Below, in pieces: positions 1-9,217 of a DNA stretch of 64,000 nt. The position numbers were made by a program, and so were the translations under genes. The notes under the pieces were generated by a model that worked only from the letters and a program-made list of their open reading frames with translations, was not told the DNA's origin and did not search any database. The stretch spans positions 1,240,001 through 1,304,000 of the forward strand of contig CAVUZJ010000009.1 in assembly GCA_963745975.1 (NCBI GenBank). The letters run 5' to 3'. This stretch comes from JAKAWQ01 sp963745975 (lineage in GTDB: Bacteria; Pseudomonadota; Alphaproteobacteria; Acetobacterales; Acetobacteraceae). Numbering within the stretch: the stretch's first letter is position 1; every line of letters starts with the position of its first letter.

Positions 1-81
1 CTCAAGCCGAAGAAAGCCAGCCTGCCCATTTCCGGATCGGACCAGCGTGTTTCGCCGACTGCCCCGCGGGGACCCGCGTGA
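1..81 (+). CDS. Possible C-terminal tail of an upstream gene
   Basis: The first 27 codons of the window read open in frame 1 and end with TGA at 79-81. The encoded tail (LKPKKASLPISGSD...) is basic and proline-rich and has no recognisable domain. It could be the end of a gene that starts outside the window and runs in the same direction as rne. A stretch this short at high GC can be open by chance, so support is weak. Confidence 0.25.
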   Translation, partial: LKPKKASLPISGSDQRVSPTAPRGPA

Positions 82-184
82 GCAGGAACGGCGGCTTCGC
101 TTTCATGTCCGGGCAGACGGGCCGGTGGATGCGCGCTGGATCTGCGGTCCCCCACCCCCGAACCATTCCCATACACGGCCCAGC

Positions 185-210
185 GACGGGCGCGCGGGAA
201 GCGCGCCGTC
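185..210 (+). promoter_or_regulatory. Stem-loop in the rne leader
   Basis: A strong hairpin lies 28 bases before the rne start: GACGGGCGCGC pairs with GCGCGCCGTC around a 5-base loop, with one bulged G. The enterobacterial rne 5' leader carries hairpins that let RNase E destabilise its own mRNA. A similar role here is inference from position only. Confidence 0.35.
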
Positions 211-237
211 CGCGGGCTTACCGGAGTTGCAGTCCGC

Positions 238-3073
238 ATGACCAAACGTATGCTGATCGATGCCACGCACGCGGAGGAAACCCGCGTCGTGGTTCTGGAT
301 GGTAGCCGCCTCGAGGATTACGACGTCGAGACGGCGACCAAGAAACAGCTCAAGGGCAATATCTACCTCGCCAAGGTGGTGCGGGTAGAGCCGAGCCTGC
401 AGGCCGCGTTCGTCGAATATGGCGGGAATCGCCACGGGTTCCTCGCCTTCGCCGAGATCCACCCCGACTACTACCAGATCCCGATCGCCGACCGGCAGAA
501 GCTGCTCGCGATGCAGGAGGAGGAGGCGCGGGTCGCCGAGGAGGAAGAGGAGGCGGAGGAAGCCCGGGAGGCCGCGGCGGCAGCTTCGGCGCCGGCCGCC
601 GTGGAGGCGCCCATTGGGGAGGCGCCCATCGGGGAGCCGGCCGAGGCGCCAGGGGCGCCTGGGGCGGCCGAGACGATGGAAGAGGCGCCGGCCCCGGAGG
701 CGGGCCCCGAGGGAAGCGAATCCGCTTCGGGCGAGGAGGCTTCCCTCGAGGCGGACGCGCCGCCGCCCGAGACGGTGGGCGGCGAGGCCGAGGGCTCGGA
801 GGATTTCCGCCCGCAGCGGATGCCGACCCAGTACCTCCGCCAGGTACAAGATCCAGGAGGTGGTGCACCGGCGACAGATCCTGCTGGTGCAGGTCGTCAA
901 GGAGGAGCGCGGGGCCAAGGGCGCCGCGCTCACCACGTATATCTCGCTCGCCGGGCGCTATTGCGTGCTCATGCCGAACTCGCCGCGCGGGGGCGGCATC
1001 TCGCGCAAGATCACCTCGCCGGCCGACCGGCGGCGGCTCAAGGAGGCGGTGGCCGAGCTTTCCGTGCCGGCGGGCATGGGGCTGATCGTGCGGACCGCCG
1101 GGGCGATGCGCCCGAAGCCCGAGATCAAGCGCGACTGCGAGTACCTGCTCCGGCTCTGGGACGAGATCCGCGAGACGGTGATGAAGTCGGTGGCGCCGGC
1201 GCTGATCTACGAAGAGGCGAGCCTGATCAAGCGGGCGATCCGCGACGTCTATTCGCGCGACATCGAGGAAGTGCTGGTGGACGGCGAGGCGGGCTGGCAG
1301 GCGGCGCGGGACTTCATGCGCATGCTGATGCCGACGCACGCGCGCAAGGTGCAGCTCTGGAAGGACCCGGCGGGGCGCGGCCTTTTCGCGCACGAGCACG
1401 TGGAGGCGGAGCTCGACGCGGTGCTGAGCCCGGTCGTGCCGCTGCGCTCGGGCGGCTCGCTGGTGATCAACCAGACCGAGGCGCTGGTGGCGATCGACGT
1501 CAACTCGGGACGCTCGACGCGCGAGCGCAATGTCGAGGAGACGGCGCTGCGCACCGACCTCGAGGCGGCCGAGGAGGCGGCGCGGCAGCTCCGGCTGCGG
1601 GACCTCGCCGGGCTGATCGTGATCGACTTCATCGACATGGAGAGCCACAAGCACAACGCGATGGTGGAGCGGCGGCTCAAGGAGGCGCTGAAGAACGACC
1701 GGGCGCGGGTGCAGGTCGGGCATATCAGCCATTTCGGGCTCCTGGAGATGAGCCGCCAGCGGCTCCGGCCGTCGCTCGCCGAGACGAGCTTCCTGCCCTG
1801 CCCGCATTGCGAGGGGACGGGGCATGTGCGGAGCGTCGAGAGTGCGGCGATCCGGCTGTTGCGGCTGATCGAGGACGAGGCCTCGCGGAGGCACTCGGGC
1901 GAGCTTCTGGTGCACGCCTCGGGGCCGGTTGCGCTTTATGTGTTCAACCACAAGCGGGCCTGGCTCGCCGAGATCGAGGGGCGGCACGGGATCACCATCA
2001 CTTTCGCGGTGGAGGAGCACCAGCCGGTCTCGTTCATGCGGATCGAGCGGCCGCGCGGGGCGGCGGCGGCGGCGCCCGCCGCGGAGGCACAGGCGGGGGT
2101 GCAGGCGGGGGTGCAGGCGGCCGGCGCACCGGCGGCGGGGGCTGCCGTGCCCGCGGCGGCTGGGGTGTCGCTGGCAGCCGCCAATGGGGAAGCCAAGGAG
2201 GAAGACGGCGAAGAGGCGGGCGAAGGCGAGGATCTGGCGGCCGATGCGGCCACGCCGGACGCCGGAGCGGCCGAGGAGACCGAGGAGGGCGAGCGGCGGC
2301 GCCGGCGGCGGCGGCGGCGGCGGCGCCATCGTGAGGATGGGACGGCGGCGGCGCCGGTGGCGGCCGAGGGCGTGCCGCCCGAGCAGGCCGAGCAGCCGGA
2401 GGTCGGTCCAGGGGTCGCCCCTGGGGCCGGCCCCGCGGTCGGCGGAATGCCGGAGCGGACTGGAAGAGTTGCGCAGCCGCGCGGACGCGGGCGCAGGGGC
2501 GGGCCAACGGGCGGGCCCAGGGAGGGCGGGCGTGACGGCGGGCGCGGCCGCGGCGGGCGTCCGCCGGCCGGGCCGGCGCCGGTCGGGCTGACGCCGGTCG
2601 GGGCCACGCCGGTCGGGCCGGCACCGGCGGCAGCTCCTTCTCTACCCGCAGCACTTCCCGAGGTCCGGCCCTATCCGACGAGGGCGACGCCGGCCGATCC
2701 CTTCGCCGACGCCGCACTCGACTTCCTCGACGCGCTCGAAGCGGCGGCGGAGAGCGCGATCGCGCCGCCCCCGGGGCATCCCTATCCGGCCGAGCCGGAA
2801 CGGGCGGCGGCCGAGGAGGGCGCCGCCGAGGCGATGGCGAGGCGGGAGGAGCGGGCGGAAGCTTCCGTCTATGCCGCTCCGCCGAGCGAGACGGTCTCCG
2901 TTGCGGCCGATGGCGCCCGGGAGGTCCCGATCCGGGAGCCGGACGCCGCGGCGGCCGTCTCGGCGGAGGCGCCGACCGACGACCGGCCGCCCGAGCCGGC
3001 GGTCAAGCCGATCGTGATCGGCGCCGATGAGGCCGAGGCGCTGCCGAAGAAACGGGGCTGGTGGCAGCGCTGA
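238..3073 (+). CDS. rne: Ribonuclease E/G (apparent frameshift near 845)
   Basis: Endoribonuclease for mRNA decay and rRNA processing, and scaffold of the degradosome. Frame 1 (from ATG 238) holds the S1 domain start (NIYLAKVVRVEPSLQAAFV), followed by an acidic Glu/Ala-rich insert typical of alphaproteobacterial RNase E. The match to the family then jumps to frame 2 at about 840-850 (RYKIQEVVHRRQILLVQVV) and stays there to the stop at 3071-3073. Frame 2 contains the catalytic aspartates (IDVNSG and IDFIDM), the zinc-link motif CPHCEG, and a long disordered Arg/Ala/Pro-rich tail (about residues 600-940). One surplus base in the window explains the break. There is no homopolymer or slippery heptamer at the junction. 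Because rne is normally essential in these bacteria, a sequence error or a very recent mutation is more likely than decay. Confidence 0.9.
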
Positions 3074-3125
3074 GTCCCGCGCTTCGATAAAGCCTGCCCG
3101 ATTCGTGGGGCGGACCGCGTCTGCC

Positions 3126-3530
3126 TTACGAGGCGCCCGTGCTGGACATGCCGGTGGTGAAAACCAAGCGGATGGTGTCCTGATAACGCGAGGTGCCGCT
3201 TTGGGCCCCCTCGTAGTCGATGCCTTCTTCATGGGGGCAGCCGATGATGCGGTCGGTCATGACAACCGACCTGGCTCCGGCCTCGGCGATGAACGCCAGC
3301 ACTTCTTCCGTCACCCGGATGTCGTCGCGGATGTCGCTCTGCTCCTTCGCAAACCAGCGTCGAAGGTCGGTCGGCTCGGCGTCCTCGGCCGGCGCAATGG
3401 CGACCGTGAGCTTGGTCGCCGTGCTATCGTCCGGACCGTAGAGCGCGACCGTTGCGAGCGGGCAGCCACGAAATCCCTTCTTGGCCCTCTTGCTCAATCT
3501 TTGGCGCGCGCGCTCGATCATTTCCGCCAA
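3126..3530 (-). CDS. Conserved hypothetical protein (134 aa)
   Basis: A basic N-terminus (RARQRLSKRAKKGFRG) is followed by a mixed alpha/beta sequence with motifs YGPDDSTATKLTVAI and DRIIGCPHEEGIDYEG. I recall similar small hypothetical proteins in Rhizobiales accessory regions, where a second Cys pair usually follows GIDY. Here the C-terminus runs into a sequence without that pair, so the end may be truncated or frame-shifted. No function can be assigned. It sits at the left edge of the lower-GC accessory stretch. Confidence 0.55.
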   Translation of the reverse strand: MAEMIERARQRLSKRAKKGFRGCPLATVALYGPDDSTATKLTVAIAPAEDAEPTDLRRWFAKEQSDIRDDIRVTEEVLAFIAEAGARSVVMTDRIIGCPHEEGIDYEGAQSGTSRYQDTIRLVFTTGMSSTGAS

Positions 3531-3618
3531 CCGCCGGGTGTGAATTTCTTTGGACCAGAACCGACATTATGGAAACTCACTTCTTACTTAAGCACCGTCT
3601 ACTTGTATACGGTTGCCC

Positions 3619-4134
3619 TCAGTATTCGAGCCGGTAAAGCATGTCTCCTTGGCCTTTATGAGAAAGCTCGCAAGCGCCGTAGCCATGACCACTCCAATTG
3701 TCATTGATAAATTCACATTCACCGTAGGTGCCTTGATTTCCAAACACGGCGGCAGTTCCCGGACTTCCGCCGGGAATTGAAACAGTCGTGCTGGCAGCGC
3801 TGCCGGTTGTGACTCCTCTCGAACCATAAACCGACGCAAAAAGAGTCCCAAATCCTATCGTTCCCCCGCGGACGATGGAGACTGCTCCCTTTAGGATTTC
3901 TCCATCCGGCATCTTTATCTCAACTTCGGAGTGGCCGGTTCCAGAAGCCACGTAAGTTGCTTTTAGGACTCCAATTTGCGCCGCCGAATCGTTAGCTGGA
4001 TATAGTAGCGCAGTTCTCGTGCATCCCATGATGAAAACGGCTAGTCCGAATCCCCAGAACGCACGCACCAATTCCTCCTCCGCGTTCGCGCCAGCGCGGT
4101 GCTGGACGTCGAGGGAGCCTATTGTTGCGGCCAT
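3619..4134 (-). CDS. Putative lipoprotein of unknown function
   Basis: The open frame includes a hydrophobic stretch ending in a lipobox-like FIMGC (VRAFWGFGLAVFIMGCTR). The real start is therefore probably an internal GTG about 20 residues before the Cys, not the first ATG at 4134. The mature part is Gly/Ser/Thr-rich beta-type sequence (IPGGSPGTAAVFGNQGTYGECEF) ending in LYRLEY. It is likely exported and membrane-anchored. Base composition is lower in GC than the flanking core genes, which suggests acquired DNA. No family recognised. Confidence 0.5.
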   Translation of the reverse strand: MAATIGSLDVQHRAGANAEEELVRAFWGFGLAVFIMGCTRTALLYPANDSAAQIGVLKATYVASGTGHSEVEIKMPDGEILKGAVSIVRGGTIGFGTLFASVYGSRGVTTGSAASTTVSIPGGSPGTAAVFGNQGTYGECEFINDNWSGHGYGACELSHKGQGDMLYRLEY

Positions 4135-4909
4135 CGGCCGACAACTCGGCCATTCACGTCGTAGGCCGTGATCGACGATTCCGGCGTTATCACTCTGCCG
4201 CCCTGCGCGGGCTCGGTGAGCGTCGTGCTGCCAATTGCAAGACGCGTCCGACCGGTAGTGTCAGACAGCTCAAGGCCCGGCTGTTCGACTCCGAATGGCC
4301 CAGCCGATGGGAGGAGAAGGTCAACCTCCCCCTTGCTAGCCGCGTCCGACAAGGAAAGGCGCGGGAGTGTTGTCCCCAGCTGCACATTCAGCTTGCCACC
4401 CTGGCCCGCCAGTGCGAGCAGCGGTCCGAGCTCCGACGTGTAGAGATGAAAATTCGCGGCCAGATCGCCATCGCGCCCCCAGTGCGCCATCTGAAGCACA
4501 CCTCCACCCGGTGTGATTTCTAGCCCGGCACTATCGGAGATCGCGCCCTTCGCATCGGGGGGAACTCCAGGTCCAGCTCCGGCCATCCACCTGGCTCGAG
4601 AATAACCCTTGCCCCAAAATAGTTGCCTCCGCCTGCCTGACGTAGATCGAATTCGGGCTCGTCGAAGTCGGTCATCGCAAGGTCGGCTCGCGCTTTGCCG
4701 CGAGCATCAACTAGGACAAATTGTCGCGCTGTCACCACCTGAAAGCGCATCGAGGCGGGCTGCGTCGCTGCTGGCCTGGTGCCGATGAGTAGCGCGGCGA
4801 CGATCCCGGCCCCGGCCAGGAGGAGGCCGAGCCGGAGCTGCAGGTTCTGACGTTCCAGCCTCGTCAGCCGCTCGGCGATTCCATTGCCAACTTGGGACGT
4901 GTTCCTCAT
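4119..4909 (-). pseudogene. Membrane-anchored hypothetical protein split by a frameshift in a C6 run
   Basis: Two overlapping frames join into one protein. Frame A (ATG 4909) gives a coiled basic N-terminus (RLTRLERQNLQLRL), one membrane helix (GLLLAGAGIVAALLIG) and a beta-rich region to LDLEFPP. Frame B continues with DAKGAISDSAGLEITPGGG to the stop at 4119. The switch lies in a run of six C on the minus strand (G run at about 4557-4562), so a one-base slip or sequencing error in the homopolymer explains it. The reconstructed product is about 260 aa: a cytosolic coil, one transmembrane segment, and a periplasmic beta domain with repeated phrases such as FVLVDARGKARADLAM. Function unknown. 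Confidence 0.55.
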
Positions 4910-5163
4910 GGTTCACCCCGTCGTTGCGTTTTTGCAGGCCCCTTTTGGTCAGGCGTGGCGCCGGTGCGCTCATGGGGGTTGAAGTCTCTTTCGGTCATGC
5001 CGTTGCTGTCGAGGACAGACGCATCCACCTCGGTCTCTGTGTCTTTCAGCACTTCGCCGCATATGCGCTCGATGGCTTTGAGGGTAGCCCAGCGGCGTGA
5101 TTGGCGGTTCTCGTCAGTGCTGATGTCGTAGAGCCTGAACCGATAGACGGTGACCTTAGTCAA
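4906..5163 (-). CDS. Small hypothetical protein (85 aa)
   Basis: Short soluble protein beginning TKVTVYRFRLYDISTDENRQSRRWATLKAIE. I recognise this as a type of small conserved hypothetical common in Rhizobiales and Methylobacterium accessory DNA, with the phrase VDASVLDSNGMTERDF near the C-terminus. Its stop overlaps the start of the downstream membrane-anchored gene (4909) by 4 bases, which indicates coupled translation. Function unknown. Confidence 0.55.
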   Translation of the reverse strand: MTKVTVYRFRLYDISTDENRQSRRWATLKAIERICGEVLKDTETEVDASVLDSNGMTERDFNPHERTGATPDQKGPAKTQRRGEP

Positions 5164-5219
5164 GTTCGCCTCCCTTCCGGGCCGGGTGCCTTTAGCTGCG
5201 GGCGTTCTCCCTCATCGGC

Positions 5220-5351
5220 TCAGCGCAAGCTCCAGTCAACTTCGAGCTGAGCGAGCTGTCGTTCATTGGGTTCTTTGGCCGTCGTTAGCACAGAGAGCCG
5301 TTGGGCTATTTTGAGAAGTGGCAGCTTCCAATAGGAGCTTTCCGAAATCAT
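5220..5351 (-). CDS. Possible 43-aa peptide coupled to the recombinase stop
   Basis: ATG at 5351 overlaps the recombinase stop as ATGA and opens a 43-codon frame (MISESSYWKLPLLKIAQRL...AQLEVDWSLR). The start resembles longer small hypothetical proteins of Rhizobiales accessory regions, so it may be a truncated remnant. It is weakly supported and could be chance. Confidence 0.25.
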   Translation of the reverse strand: MISESSYWKLPLLKIAQRLSVLTTAKEPNERQLAQLEVDWSLR

Positions 5352-5893
5352 AGCGCGAGCCTTGAAATCGTCGTGTGGCTCACGTTGTAGCTGCGGGCGA
5401 TCTCCATCAGCGTTTCGCGTTGGTCGCGGCGCTTGATCGCCTCGGCCCGCTGGTGCGGGGTGAGCTTCGGCTTGCGACCCATCTTCACGCCGCGCGCCTT
5501 CGCCCGTTCGCGGCCGTCGGCGGTGCGGGCGCGGATAAGGTCGCGCTCGAACTCCGCGAGGCCCCCCAGCACGGCCAGCATCAGCCGCCCGTGCGCCGTG
5601 GCGGTGTCGGCCCATGCGTCGCCCAAGGATCGGAATCCGGCCTTCCTGCCGGTGATCGCCGCGAGGGTGTTCAAGAGGTCGCGGGTGGATCGGGCCAGCC
5701 GGTCGAGCCGGGTCACCGTCAGCACGTCGCCGGGGGCAAGCTGGTCGAGCAAGCGGCGAAGCTGCGCTCGGTCGGTCTTGGCTCCGCTCGCCACCTCCCG
5801 GAAGACGGTCTTGCAACCGGCGGTTCGTAACTGGCGCACCTGCGCCTCGACACTCTGGCCGTCCGTCGATACCCGTGCGTAGCCGCATTTCAT
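5348..5893 (-). CDS. Serine recombinase (resolvase/invertase family)
   Basis: Site-specific DNA recombinase of 181 aa. The N-terminal catalytic domain has the nucleophile motif YARVSTDGQS (Ser about residue 9) and the arginine-rich helix TRLDRLARS, with long helix E at GLAEFERDLIRART. A C-terminal helix-turn-helix (LMEIARSYNVSHTTISRL) binds the recombination site. Length fits the Tn3 resolvase/Hin class. No transposase of the Tn3 type is next to it; the adjacent IS1182-type element is unrelated. It probably marks an older mobile element or phage remnant in this accessory stretch. Confidence 0.9.
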   Translation of the reverse strand: MKCGYARVSTDGQSVEAQVRQLRTAGCKTVFREVASGAKTDRAQLRRLLDQLAPGDVLTVTRLDRLARSTRDLLNTLAAITGRKAGFRSLGDAWADTATAHGRLMLAVLGGLAEFERDLIRARTADGRERAKARGVKMGRKPKLTPHQRAEAIKRRDQRETLMEIARSYNVSHTTISRLAL

Positions 5894-5969
5894 GGGGTCA
5901 TTTAGCGCATATCTTTCGCACAGAAAAAAGCCCCTGTTCTCAATGGCCTAGTTTTTGAACGAAATTCTT

Positions 5970-7640
5970 GCAGACCGTGTGAAAACGGGGTCCGCTGCGA
6001 TGCTGGCGACTTCGACCATCAGAAGCGCGCCGTGAGGCTCCTGTCACCCTTACAGCCGGTTTCGTCGGAAACCGCCAGTTCGACACCCTGATCTTGGGCA
6101 ATGATGCCAGCGGCTCGGCAAAATCCCACGCCTATGCGCCTCTCAGGCCGCCAATGCGGTCATCAGCTCGGCAAATCCGACGATATTGAGCACCCGCCGG
6201 AGATTGTACGCGAGTGCGGTCAGGCTGAATTCGGCGCGAACCTTCTGCAGACCGCGCATCAGAAAGGCACCCTGGTTCATCCACTGCTTGATCGAGCCAA
6301 ATGGGTGCTCGACCGTCTCACGCCGCTGGTTGAGGATGTCAGGCCGCCGCGCGAGGCGGGCCTGCATCCGGTCCAGGACCGCTTCGTTCTCGAGACGAGA
6401 TACCGTGCGGAAAGCACCGTCGGTGCAGCGTGAACGGATCGCGCAATCGTCGCAGGCCAGCTTGTTCACGTAGTTGATCTTCTTCAGGTTACGCAGCAGA
6501 GAAACCGAATAGGGATGCAGCCGCTGACGGGCCGGACAAATGTAACTGTCGGTGGCAACGTCATAGCTGAACTCATCCTTACGAAACAGGCCCGCCTTGA
6601 CCGAAGGGCCTCTCTGAGGCCGCGGCACATAGGGCATGATCCCGGCTTTCTCGCAGGCCTCGATGTCTTCGATCTTGAAATAACCCTTGTCGGCCGCGAC
6701 CTCGATTGTCTCGACGCCAAGGACTTCCTTCGCTGGTTCGGCGGTTTGCGTCAGTAGGCCCATGTCAACGACCTGATTGGTAACCTGCTGCTCGACGATC
6801 AGCTTGTACTTTACATCGACGGCGACCTGAACGTTGTAGCCGACCGCAACACGCGTGTGTGCCGCCATCGCCCGGCTGTCGGGATCGGTCAGCGAGATCT
6901 GGTCCTCTCTGGTGCGGTCGAGTTGCGCCAGCATCCTTTTGCACCGGGTGCGCCGCGTGCGGATCGCGGCGATCTTCTCAGCCAGGTTCCTGACCCGCGA
7001 GCCACCCGTCTTCCTCTCGGCGGCATCGCTCTGGTCGAGCCGTTGCAGATAGTCGTCGAGCTTGGCATCGGCCAATTCGATGAACTTCCGCAGGGACGCG
7101 CGGGTGAAGTTGCGATCCTTATTGTTGACCGCTTTGATCCGGGTGCCGTCCACGGCGAGCAGTTCGCGGCCGAACAGGTCCATCTGGCGGCACAGCAGCA
7201 CGAACTGGCGGAACACTGGACGGAAGGCGCTGCGGTTGTCACGCCGGAAATCGGCGATGGTCTTGAAGTCGGGCTTCAGGTGGCGCAGCAGCCAGATCAC
7301 CTCGATGTTGCGGTGGGTCTCGGCTTCGAGCCGGCGGCTTGACCGGACGCGGTTGAGGTAACCGTAGACGTAGAGCTTCAGCAAATCCTCGGGTGCATAT
7401 CCTGGGCGCCCTGTCATCTTCGGTTCGACGCGCCCGAAGCCCGCGGCGGCGAGGTCCAGCCCGTCAACGAAGGCATCGATGAAGCGGACGGGGTTCTCTT
7501 GGCCGACATATTCGTCCAGCGATTCCGGCAACAGCAGGGTCTGGGATCGATCAGGACCGGAGATGTGCCTCATGGGCGGAATTCTAACACAACTCCCGTC
7601 GAGCCGGAGTCCGTTTCGGTAGAGATTTCACACGGTCTGC
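5970..7640. mobile_element. IS1182-family insertion sequence (1671 bp)
   Basis: Both ends carry the same 15-bp terminal inverted repeat: GCAGACCGTGTGAAA at 5970-5984 and its exact complement at 7626-7640. A single transposase gene fills the interior. The four flanking bases on each side (TCTT and TTGA) do not match, so I see no target duplication. It may have been lost through a neighbouring rearrangement. The perfect ends and intact transposase suggest the element could still be active. Confidence 0.85.
6143..7573 (-). CDS. IS1182-family transposase
   Basis: DDE transposase of 476 aa. The N-terminal domain (LDEYVGQENPVRFIDAFVD) and the AVDGTRIKAVNN motif carry the first catalytic Asp. The second is in AADKGY and the Glu in ETVEHPFGSIKQWMN. 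A zinc-like cluster CDDCAIRSRC lies before the last block, as is usual in the family. The frame is complete with no internal stop. It starts 53 bases inside the right terminal repeat. Confidence 0.93.
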   Translation of the reverse strand: MRHISGPDRSQTLLLPESLDEYVGQENPVRFIDAFVDGLDLAAAGFGRVEPKMTGRPGYAPEDLLKLYVYGYLNRVRSSRRLEAETHRNIEVIWLLRHLKPDFKTIADFRRDNRSAFRPVFRQFVLLCRQMDLFGRELLAVDGTRIKAVNNKDRNFTRASLRKFIELADAKLDDYLQRLDQSDAAERKTGGSRVRNLAEKIAAIRTRRTRCKRMLAQLDRTREDQISLTDPDSRAMAAHTRVAVGYNVQVAVDVKYKLIVEQQVTNQVVDMGLLTQTAEPAKEVLGVETIEVAADKGYFKIEDIEACEKAGIMPYVPRPQRGPSVKAGLFRKDEFSYDVATDSYICPARQRLHPYSVSLLRNLKKINYVNKLACDDCAIRSRCTDGAFRTVSRLENEAVLDRMQARLARRPDILNQRRETVEHPFGSIKQWMNQGAFLMRGLQKVRAEFSLTALAYNLRRVLNIVGFAELMTALAA

Positions 7641-7770
7641 TTGATTTTCGTTCCGATGGGAATGTCGGCTATGGGGACCTGGCGCCGCGCCGTCGAGGGT
7701 TTGACTTGGGTCGGGATCAGACGCTCGCCTCAGGCGAGCGGCCCGCGCTCACCGGGTGCCGTCCGTCTGA

Positions 7771-8046
7771 TGTTCGCGTCTGGATCGCGACCGCCTCGAG
7801 CTGCTGGCCCGGTTCGATGCGCGGGGGGAAGAGCGCATCCGGTGCCCGGTGTTGATCACGGCGGCAGAGCGCGACGCGCTCTCGGCGAGGGCCGGCATAT
7901 TCGTGGAGGCTCTGCGTTGCCCGAAGACGCTGATGCGCTTTACCGCCGAGGAAGGCGCCGACGGTCACTGCGAGATGCAGAACCGATCATTGCTCAATCA
8001 GCGCGTGCTGGACTGGCTGGGCGAGCAGTTCGAGCCCTCGCGGTAG
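7771..8046 (+). pseudogene. 3' remnant of an alpha/beta-hydrolase gene
   Basis: The open frame after a TGA at 7768-7770 reads RLDRDRLELLARFDARGEERIRCPVLITAAERDALSARAG and ends GADGHCEMQNRSLLNQRVLDWLGEQF. This matches the last third of an alpha/beta hydrolase (acylaminoacyl-peptidase or tannase-like), with the catalytic-acid strand (VLITAAERDAL) and the catalytic His (GADGH). The nucleophile part and the start are missing. The remnant begins about 130 bp from the IS end, so insertion of the IS and later decay probably removed the 5' part. Confidence 0.6.
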
Positions 8047-8305
8047 GCTTTCCGGAGCGAACACGGCAGCAAGCGTCAACTGCGCCTATACCGAAACGGG
8101 TGTTGCCAATGCCCCGTCCCCTGTCCGGAGATGGGGCCGCATTGACTGATGTCCAGCGGCTTCGTCTTTCTCCCGGTACGGCTTCATCGCCATTCAGAGC
8201 GCGCCGCTCGAGCGACGCGAATCATGACGATCTCAGCCGCCAAAGCGGATATCGGAGACAACGCGGCATCCGCCCTTGGAGATGAACGATTGCCGAAGAC
8301 GGCAC

Positions 8306-9067
8306 CTATTTCGCGACAAGATCCTTCGCTGCGTATTGCTCGGGAAACAGACGGTCCGAAAAATGCGGGGCAAGCGGAGCGAGAAGCCCATCCACCACAT
8401 CGTAGCTCTTGTCGAAGACCCACGGCCGGCGCCCGAGCTGCCGGTCATTGAGCCAATATCGACTCCAACCGGTTGTGGTTTCGATGATCTCGCGAGCAAA
8501 CTCCGGGCCGTACTCCAACCCGCCTTCGATAACGACGTCGATATAGGACTCGAGCAGTGGGTAGGATGGGCTCGGCTCAGGCAAGTCCACGCCAGGCGGC
8601 TTGCCGGGAAGGTCGGGAATATAGACCCAGATTTTTCCCTGCCCTGGAAGCCGCTCCCAGGATACCGCTTCGATATCGGGGCGGGGCACCTCGACGCGCG
8701 CGTAACCTTTCTCGCGTGCGTCGAATGCGGTCATATCTTCCCCTTCGACCGGGAAGAGCACTCCATTGATTGTCATTGCCTGCTCTCCCGGCGCGGGCCG
8801 CGCAAGGCCGAGGGCGGTGAATCCGGACGAGGATCGATCGTCCCACGTGCGCACATAGCCGAACGCGGCGGAGACACGGACCGGGATCGCGTGGATCGGC
8901 TGGATCGCGGTTGCATTGCGCGATTGGGTATTGATCAATGACCCGTAGCCGAAGATGAAGTTGGTTGGCTGGCCAGGCAGCATCCTTCCCCAGAAATCCG
9001 ACGCAGCGGCGGTGCCGGAGAGTGCAGCCAGAATCACTGTTCCGATCAGAATTCGCGTCGCGCGCAT
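8306..9067 (-). CDS. Exported gamma-glutamylcyclotransferase-like protein
   Basis: 253 aa with a signal peptide (RATRILIGTVILAALSGTAAA) and a GGCT/AIG2-type fold: the FGYGSL motif near residue 35 forms the substrate-binding loop, followed by GLARPAPGEQAMTINGVLFPV. The family releases 5-oxoproline from gamma-glutamyl compounds. An exported member is unusual, so the substrate is uncertain. I chose ATG 9067 because GGAAGAG lies just upstream and the signal peptide follows; an upstream in-frame ATG at 9181 would bury the signal. It is monocistronic by its context. Confidence 0.7.
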   Translation of the reverse strand: MRATRILIGTVILAALSGTAAASDFWGRMLPGQPTNFIFGYGSLINTQSRNATAIQPIHAIPVRVSAAFGYVRTWDDRSSSGFTALGLARPAPGEQAMTINGVLFPVEGEDMTAFDAREKGYARVEVPRPDIEAVSWERLPGQGKIWVYIPDLPGKPPGVDLPEPSPSYPLLESYIDVVIEGGLEYGPEFAREIIETTTGWSRYWLNDRQLGRRPWVFDKSYDVVDGLLAPLAPHFSDRLFPEQYAAKDLVAK

Positions 9068-9217
9068 TTCTCTTCCGTTTCGTTCTTGAGCAACGTTCCG
9101 GCTGCAGATTAGACTGATCCCCGAGGGCGCGGAAGGGCGGCGTATCCGATGTGACGTGGCCGTACTGATGAAGCCGCCCATCGCTTGTGCCCGGCCGGGG
9201 CGCGAGGGCGCAGTGAG

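Noticed and set aside
835..855. Programmed frameshift in rne
   Set aside because: No slippery heptamer, no downstream pseudoknot visible, and no such event is known for the family; an error is simpler.
350..2329. Very long antisense open frames, for example minus strand opposite rne and opposite the ABC and kinase genes
   Set aside because: High GC leaves most frames open. They have Arg/Pro/Gly-rich shadow composition and no domains.
3588..3851. 87-aa frame on the minus strand
   Set aside because: It overlaps the better-supported lipoprotein frame and has mixed unrelated composition.
5970..7640. Target-site duplication of the IS
   Set aside because: Flanking bases TCTT and TTGA do not match, and no other short repeat aligns at the ends.
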